The position numbers and the translations under genes were made by a program. Positions 57,945-64,000 of a stretch of DNA of 64,000 nt are shown piece by piece (position 1 is the first letter of the stretch; each line of letters starts with the position of its first letter). The DNA comes from Ariolimax columbianus (lineage: Eukaryota > Mollusca > Gastropoda > Stylommatophora > Arionidae), in contig JAVGWX010000004.1 of the NCBI GenBank assembly GCA_036924085.1, forward strand, positions 37,081,293 to 37,145,292, read 5' to 3'. A model generated the notes under the pieces. The model was not told the DNA's origin. It was given only the letters and a program-made list of their open reading frames with translations, and did no database searches.

Positions 57945-57968
57945 GAGGGGGGGGGGGGGGGGTGGTTG

Positions 57969-58012
<44 letters not shown>
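57945..58012. repeat. poly-G run and GA microsatellite
   Basis: G run at about 57947-57962, then GAGAGAGA to 58012. Confidence 0.85.
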
Positions 58013-58015
<3 letters not shown>

Positions 58016-58239
58016 TGGGGGGTAGACGTTGAAAAGCTTAGAATGGCACGACTCAAACTATACTCCAAACTTGTTCGGGAAGTGAATCAATTTTAGAATT
58101 TCGTGTTGAAGTCGGATGTACTGTATCATTGGCGGCTAAACACGGAATACCGCACTTAGCTTTATAAAACAAATCGAACATGAACAGAAGAAGAGATAAA
58201 GACAAACAAAAATGCAGCGCTAATGTGTAGAAATGGGAA

Positions 58240-58520
58240 AGTAGTGGAAAAAGGGGATTGTGAAATGTTATTGGTTTCATTGGGTGTAGAGTTTATGAAA
58301 GTTTGGAGGAAAATAGAGGGTAGAGGATTGTTATTGGTTTAATGGGGTTTAGGATCGATGAAAGCATGAAGGAAAATATTGGTTTGAGGATTGTTATTGG
58401 TTTAATGGGGCTTAGGGTTGATGAAAGTGTGGAGGAAATTAGAGGTTTGAGGATTGTAATTGGTTTAATTGGATTTAGGGTTGATGAAAGTGGGGAGAGA
58501 AATAGATGGTTGTGAATTTC
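58240..58520. repeat. degenerate tandem repeat of about 59 bp
   Basis: GAGGATTGTTATTGGTTTAA, then GGGTT(G/T)ATGAAAG and GGAGGAAA, recurs about five times with drift. The short HN-rich minus frames here are repeat artefacts. Confidence 0.75.
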
Positions 58521-58749
58521 CATTGATTTTCCTTTGGTCCCGGGTTTGGAAAAGTATTAAAGAAAAAAAATGGTGTTTCTGATTGTTATTGGTATTGGTT
58601 TTGACAAAGTATGTAGGAAAACAAAGCGATTTTTAATTGTTTTTTGTTTTAATGTTTTTTAGTATTAGGCAAAATACTTAGTTCTTAGTCTTAGTCGACC
58701 TTTACTTCTACAGGAGCAGATGTCCCTGTGCCTGTCCCAGCTCTAGTAT

Positions 58750-59010
58750 TTATTTTGTTTTTTGTTTTTGTTCTTGCGTTCGCCTTATTTCTCTAATCAC
58801 CAAGACGGTGTACGCTGCACCGTGGTTTTTATTTTACGACTGTCGGCACAATGCATCCGACTTCAGCATGCACGTTATGTAAGGGCATGCTTCCTCCCGC
58901 ATTTTCTAAGAGTTTGTTTCCTCGGGGTAACGGCCGGTGCTGTGATGGGGATCGAACCCAGCACCTTCTTGTTGTGAGCGGTGCCACTTAACCACTAACC
59001 GACACCGTTC
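58750..59010 (-). mobile_element. tRNA-derived SINE, copy B
   Basis: On minus: CGGTTAGTGGTTAAGTGGCA (A box), CTGGGTTCGATCCCCATCAC (B box), CGGCCGTTACCCCGAGGAAA, CTTACATAACGTGCATGCTG, then CGAACGCAAGAACAAAAAC tail. Same family as 24168 and 63410. Confidence 0.88.
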
Positions 59011-59429
59011 CCGTTTCGTCACAGTGTTTTCGTTTTTACAGGAGCAGATGTCCGTGTGCAGGTCCAAGCTGTGGTATGAGCTGGATGTAGCCAGGAGAAG
59101 GCTTTCCTGCTTAGTGGGCTAGGCTCGAGCAAGTTAATACTCCGCAGCGTTGGGACACGCGCTTACGGAGGGTGGTTAAACCGATGTGCGAGTCCATCTT
59201 AATAGACTCAAACACTAGAGCAAAGTGGACCCGCAGCCTGTTAGGCTCCATCTATGCTGCTCTAAACAAACCACCTAACCATGGCCGGTGTTATGCAGTT
59301 AGTCGCCTATTACGACATGCTCTCTGTGAAGCAGTGGTGCTATTCTTGTCCTTGTCCTACACAAAGACCCCGGCGGACCACTTAGGCACTTTTGGGAAAA
59401 TATGGAGGAAAAAAGAGGGCCATCATCAT

Positions 59430-59800
59430 GTAACATATCCTTTGTAGAACGTCGCTCTCATCACTGTCTGTCTGAAAGAAACTCCGTCGCTCTCATCACA
59501 GTCTGTCTGAAAGAAACTCCGTCGCTCCCATCACAGTCTGTCTGAAAGAAACTCGTTCCTTTGCCAAAACTCCTGCCTCCGCCAGTCATACCCAGGCATT
59601 CCTGGATATCTTGGTGCCATCGTCTTCTTGGTCTACCCCTTCCTCTTTTACCTGGCACCATATCTCCCATCACCGTTCTGTCAAGACCGTTGTGTCTCTT
59701 GATGTGACCAAAGTATTTGCATTTTCTAGCCAAAATGGAATTGATAAACCAGTTCAAGACTTTTATTTTTATCATTTTGTTGGTGCTCTGCCATAATTCC
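59430..59800 (-). mobile_element. LINE, RT C-terminal fragment with 40-bp duplications at its end
   Basis: The minus frame 59775-59470 reads LNWFINSILARKCKYFGHIK and GKRGRGRPRRRWHQDIQECL, the C-terminal signature of jockey/RTE-type proteins. The 3' end repeats CATCACAGTCTGTCTGAAAG three times at 59459-59551 (about 41-bp period). Confidence 0.8.
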
Positions 59801-60369
59801 TTCAGGCTGTTAAGAGGGTATGGGATTGTTATTTGTTTATGAGTCTAGGGTTCGAGAAATGTTGGGACCAGTGGTCTAAGCTGTAAACTCCTGTCTCCGG
59901 GGTTTATACAATTAAAGTGAGTCTCGTAACAGTGTTACGTCTAGACACAGCTACAAGAAATCTACTATCGCCGGAAGCTACGTCATTTATTTTGAAAATT
60001 AAGTTGGACGGAGCATTGATTTTTATTGAGGGCTTCTAGTTTGATTATACAGCTCAGTTATACCTATTTCTCTCCCCCCCCCTCCCCCACCCCCACCCCC
60101 GCCCCCCTCTCTCTTTCTCTCTTTTTATTTTTCTCATCTTTCTGTCTCCATATATATCTCGGCCATTGTTCGCCTCTTTATCTATTTATTTATCTATTTA
60201 TTTCTGCTGTCTCCCTATTCTCTCATAAATCTTAACAACGTTGTTAGTCAAAGTGTTGCTATCAAAATGTCCTTGCTGAACTTTGCCGCTACTTAAATTT
60301 GGCTGTACTGCCAATCCATTGGGATCTTCTCCGGAAAGCCCTGTGTCGGCTAATGAAATACATTTAGAA

Positions 60370-61600
60370 AACATTCGATTCAACTTAACTTAACTTCTTT
60401 ATACTGGTTTAGAAGACTCTGAAGAGTATGTATACAACCATCTTCATTTACATCACCTTGCTCTGAAAGCTATGCGCATCCAATTTATTCTTAAATGCAT
60501 TAACTGTCCATGCCTCCACTACCTCCCGTGGCAATGCATTCCAAGCATTCACCACTTTCTGACTAAAAAAATATTTCCTAATATCTAATCTGGACCTCTC
60601 TTTAGTTAATTTGTAGCTATGCCCTCTTGTTCTTTTATGTCGCTGCATTTTAAAAAAAACATGTTATAGTCTAATTTATCCATTCCTCTGATCATCTTAT
60701 AAACCTGTATTAAGTCACCACGAATTCTTCTCTCTTTTAGACACCGTAGGCCGGTTTTTCTGAGTCTTTCCTCATAACTGTAATTCTGGAATCCCACTAT
60801 CAGCTTTGCTGCTCTCTTTTGTATTCTTTCCAGCATGTTTATATCCCATTTTATGATAAGGACTCCACACCCCACACCTGTACACAGTACTCCAATCGTG
60901 GTCTAACTAATACTCTATACAGTTTGACGATCACTTCCTTGCTCCTATGTTTAATATTTCTTTTTATCATACCTAACATTGCATTTGCCTTTTTCACTGC
61001 TACCTGAACTTACTCACTCACCTTATCTGTAAGATCTATTATAATCCCTAGGTCCCTTTCCTTATTTATCTTTCTAATATTGTTTTCTCCCATTCTGTAA
61101 TTATGTTCCATATTGGATCTACCGATGTGGATGACTGTACATTTTTCTAGATTAAACTCCATTTGCCAGCTTACAGACCATTCTCGAATTTTATCTAAAT
61201 CCTACCTCAATATATTCACTTTTGCTTTAAATGAGACACTACTGCATAGTTTTGTGTCATCAGCAAATGTTGCAATCATGTCCAATGTCCAAATCATTTC
61301 TATATATATCAAGAACAAAATTGGTCCCAAAACCGAGCCCTGTGGCAGTCCCCTTTTCACTTCACACCACTCAGAGTACTCCTTTTTATGCCCACCCTCT
61401 GCCTTCTTCCCGTTAACCAATTTTCAATCCATTTGGCAACTTCCCTACCTATTCCATGTGATTTTAACTTTCGAAATAATCTTTGATGAAGTACTCTATC
61501 AAAAGCCTTTGCAAAATCTAGATAAATAACGTTCAAAGTATTTAAAGTATTTAAGTGGCATATGCTGAAGTTGCTCAATGAACGCTATTATTCTGAGTTT
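60370..61600 (-). mobile_element. CR1/L2-type LINE, RT and C-terminal region (5'-truncated)
   Basis: Minus-strand order: VIYLDFAKAFDRVLHQRLFR (RT domain A, catalytic Asp in FAKAFD, about 61520); GLPQGSVLGPILFLIYI (domain B, about 61340); TFADDTKL (catalytic FADD, about 61260); HNYRMGEN-like text (about 61110); INMLERIQKRAAKLIVGFQN with DLIQVYKMI (about 60840-60690); [20 protein letters not shown] and [11 protein letters not shown] (60640-60530). Tail AGTTAAGTTAAGTTGAA at 60397-60381. Several frameshifts and stops. Same family as 22700-23030. Confidence 0.88.
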
Positions 61601-62034
61601 GAAATTAAGTATTGTTCGCGCTTGGAGAGCCACTGCATAAATTGCTTCATAATCTTAATAAACAGACAGTTATAACAAGAAACATTAGACAAAGATCAGG
61701 GTTAACTACTGCAACTACAATAAACCAAAACAAGCCATAAACTTGAGGATTGTGAGTAAATAACTTGCAGAAGTATCTGAAACACTGTCTCAAAAAAAAA
61801 AACAACCCAAAAACGCTTCTTAATATAACCAAAGGACTTTGTCTGTGGTTGAAATGAACATGATTTTCCAAAATGAAGGGAAAGACCTGAAAAACAACGA
61901 ACAGCTTAGCTATTGAACTGGATGTCTGCATGAACAGCATGGGGGGAGGGGAGAGGGGCATATTGAGAAAGACACTGTAAAAGCAATAGTCTCATTGGCG
62001 GAGCTCAAGGATACGGACCTATAGCAAATCGTTT

Positions 62035-62082
62035 GAAGCTACTCCTTAGAGTACAATCTTCCTAAGGTTCAAGACTACCCCT
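62035..62082. repeat. 36-bp minisatellite, isolated left unit
   Basis: GAGTACAATCTTCCTAAGGT and CAAGACTACCCCTAAA match the array at 62411 onward, from which a SINE-like element separates it. Confidence 0.75.
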
Positions 62083-62089
62083 AAAGGTG

Positions 62090-62395
62090 GGTAACTGAGA
62101 CGCTAGTCCAGCCAGGCACAAAATACTGACAAGAACGTCGTGTCAGGGTCAAAACATTACCCAAGACCGCACTCTTTCTTTCATGCAGCGTTTCCTGGAA
62201 ACAGACTGTTTTCAAGGCAGCCTGACTGATGAAATGTGCATCGATGTGATCCCCGTAGTAGTGACCGCCACGCAGATGAACCTAAGCATAGCAAAACTGC
62301 ATGCTCAGGATGTGAGGAAAGTTACTGCAACGCACCACTTAACGTCCTTTTCATGGTGCACAAAAAGATTAAAATTACTCATTGTGGACATTCAA
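62090..62395 (+). repeat. dispersed SINE-like element, copy 5
   Basis: GAGACGCTAGTCCAGCCAGG, ATCGATGTGATCCCCGTAGT, CTCAGGATGTGAGGAAAGTT and TTACTCATTGTGGACATTCA follow copy 3 along its whole length. It sits between two parts of one minisatellite. Confidence 0.8.
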
Positions 62396-62410
62396 CATCA
62401 ATCAATCACC

Positions 62411-63150
62411 TGTTACAGTACAATCTTCCTAAAGTTCGAGGCTACCCCTTACAGAACAATCTTTCTAATGTTCGAGGCTACCCCTTACAGTACAATCTTT
62501 CTAATGTTCGAGGCTACCCTTTACAGTGCAATCTTCCTAATGTTCGAGGCTACCCCTTACAGTACAATCTTCCTAATGTTCGAGGCTACCCCTTACAGTA
62601 TAATCTTCCTAATGTTCAAGGTTAGCCCTTACAGTATAATCTTCCTAATGTTCGAGGCTACCCCTTACATTACACTCCTTCTAATGTTCGAGGCTACCCT
62701 TTACAGTGCAATCTTCCTAATGTTCGAGGCTACCCCTTACAGTATGATCTTATGTTCGAGGCTACCCTTTACAGTACAATCTTCCTAATGTTCGAGGCTA
62801 CCCCTTACAGTATAATCTTCCTAATGTTTGAGGCTACCCTTTACAGTAAAATATTCCTAAAGTTCGAGGCTACCCCTTACAGTACAATATTCCTAATGTT
62901 CCATACTAGCCCTTACAGTACAATATTCCTAATGTTCGAGGCTACCCCTTACAGTACAATATTCCTAATGTTCCAGACTAGCCCTTGCAGTACAATATTC
63001 CTAATGTTCGAGGCTACCCCTTACAGTACAATATTCCTAATGTTCCAGACTAGCCCTTACAGTACAATCTTCCTAATGTTCGAGGCTACCCCTTACAGTG
63101 CAATCTTCCTCCCTTTAGATGCTACCCGTAACAGTACAATCTTTCTAATT
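62411..63150. repeat. 36-bp minisatellite, about 20 copies
   Basis: Units of TACAGTACAATCTTCCTAAT and GTTCGAGGCTACCCCT (36 bp). A subset in the right half has ATATTCC and alternates with CCAGACTAGCCC, giving a 72-bp dimer. The 12-residue repeat frames (62183-63288) are artefacts. Confidence 0.92.
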
Positions 63151-63164
63151 TTCGAGACTGACCG

Positions 63165-63290
63165 TGTCAGTTCTAAAGAACTACAAGAAAAAGTACTCAA
63201 ATCAACGAATGTCATCGTTAAATCAACAATTCACAGAATGCTGGGATTTAAAATGAAATTTTGGCAAGACAGGAAGTTGCACATGTGAGT
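63165..63290 (+). mobile_element. possible Tc1-type transposase fragment
   Basis: TDRVSSKELQEKVLKSTNVI followed by VKSTIHRMLG resembles the second helix-turn-helix region of Tc1-like transposases (..S..LQ......V...T..R.L). Only about 40 codons, ending in a stop at 63288. Confidence 0.4.
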
Positions 63291-63409
63291 GCGGACAAAG
63301 AGTCTGTACAGTCATCAACCTGAGATACCATCAGCATTCACGGCGTTCAGCGTCTGCTGAAAGATACCGAGAACATTTCTTGCTTTAACATTCAATGTAA
63401 TACCGTCGA

Positions 63410-63660
63410 AGGGGACGACGTGGGCTAATGGTTAAGTGACACGGCTCACAATCCGAAGGTGCTGTGTTCTCTCCCCACCACAACACCTGCCGTTACCCCG
63501 GGAAATCAAACCCTTAAAAAATGCAGGAGGAAGCAGACCCTTACATAAAATGGATGCCGAAGTCGGATGCACTGGACTGATAGGCGCAAAATAAAAACCT
63601 TAGTGCAACATACAGCACCTTGGAGAATAAAGAAGTAAGGCGAACGCAAAAAAGAAAAAT
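63410..63660 (+). mobile_element. tRNA-derived SINE, copy C
   Basis: GACGTGGGCTAATGGTTAAG (A box), a damaged B box (GTGTTCTCTCCCC), CTGCCGTTACCCCGGGAAAT, CTTACATAAAATGGATGCCG, AAGTCGGATGCACTGG and tail GTAAGGCGAACGCAAAAAAG. Confidence 0.87.
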
Positions 63661-63924
63661 ATATAAATAATGTTTTTTAAAAATAACGTTGGTGTAAGAA
63701 TAATACAACATGGATTCATTCATTCTCATTACTGAGGTCCGTGGAGAAGATGTATAAGGCTGAGGAATAAAGGTCGGTTGTCTTTGCAATCGCCATACAG
63801 TGTGCAGGCTAGGATTAAATGTCACCTCCAAGAGAAAAGACAATTCTTTGCCTTATTGTAAACTGAAGTCACAGTTCAGTGTGCAGGCAAAGTTTTGATT
63901 TAATCACGTCGATAATAAACCTAC

Positions 63925-63998
63925 TTCTTACAGGGGTTCGACCCGCGCCGCCAGACTAGGTTATCAGTATCCTAACTGCTCAGCCACATGCTACTGAA
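63925..63998 (-). mobile_element. tRNA-like SINE head at the window edge
   Basis: On minus, TGGCTGAGCAGTTAGGATAC (A box TGGCTGAGCAG) and GGCGCGGGTCGAACCCCTGT (B box GGTCGAACCCC) have tRNA-like spacing. It could be a true tRNA gene relic, but no convincing acceptor stem was seen. Confidence 0.5.
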
Positions 63999-64000
63999 CG

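Noticed and set aside
62411..63150. 12-residue repeat protein (62183-63288)
   Set aside because: Follows from the 36-bp minisatellite; the frame runs from a SINE-like element at one end into a Tc1-like fragment at the other.

Overview
The window is eukaryotic animal DNA with low coding density: split exons with GT/AG borders, many micro- and minisatellites, fragments of several LINE clades, mariner/Tc1 DNA elements, an LTR retroelement and tRNA-derived SINEs. The DNA-binding-domain type of the one host gene recognised (hinge motif AIKTGRYT) recalls lineage-specific NR1-type nuclear receptors of lophotrochozoans, so a mollusc, possibly a gastropod, is my best guess. That assignment is inference from memory.

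The host gene is a nuclear hormone receptor on the minus strand, spread over the first 19.3 kb. Zinc finger 1 is encoded at 19332-19225, zinc finger 2 at 10241-10091, and the start of the hinge (C-terminal extension) at 674-585. All three exons are intact and phase-compatible. The ligand-binding domain would lie left of base 1. The two introns (about 9.0 and 9.4 kb) are filled with repeats. The first holds a roughly 6.45 kb array of about 30-bp units that begins at the splice donor itself, a mariner relic and an RTE-type LINE fragment. The second holds a 33-bp minisatellite split by a 5.5 kb LTR retroelement, a 37-bp repeat, a SINE, and a phase-compatible 219-bp candidate cassette exon (9128-8910).

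From 19.3 to 36 kb there are MITE-like mariner derivatives with an internal hairpin (three copies), RTE and CR1/L2-type LINE fragments, tRNA-derived SINEs and short minisatellites. From 36.1 to 40.8 kb lies an almost perfectly homogeneous 54-bp satellite of about 86 copies, which produces a spurious 1550-codon open frame. From 42.75 to 45.5 kb is a 2.7 kb GT-rich tract.

From 46 to 64 kb there are LINE remnants, mainly on the minus strand. They include an I/Nimbus-like element with endonuclease, reverse transcriptase and RNase H pieces, a second truncated copy of it, an I-like RT fragment and a CR1/L2-type RT. They are interleaved with at least eight minisatellites and several SINEs. No rRNA, functional tRNA or CRISPR was seen. 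Apart from the nuclear receptor I see no host gene I can support. The main novelty is the relation between the receptor's 5' splice site and the intronic array: the array unit is a near-exact copy of the first bases of the intron, so each unit carries a GTGAGT donor-like hexamer in the sense orientation.
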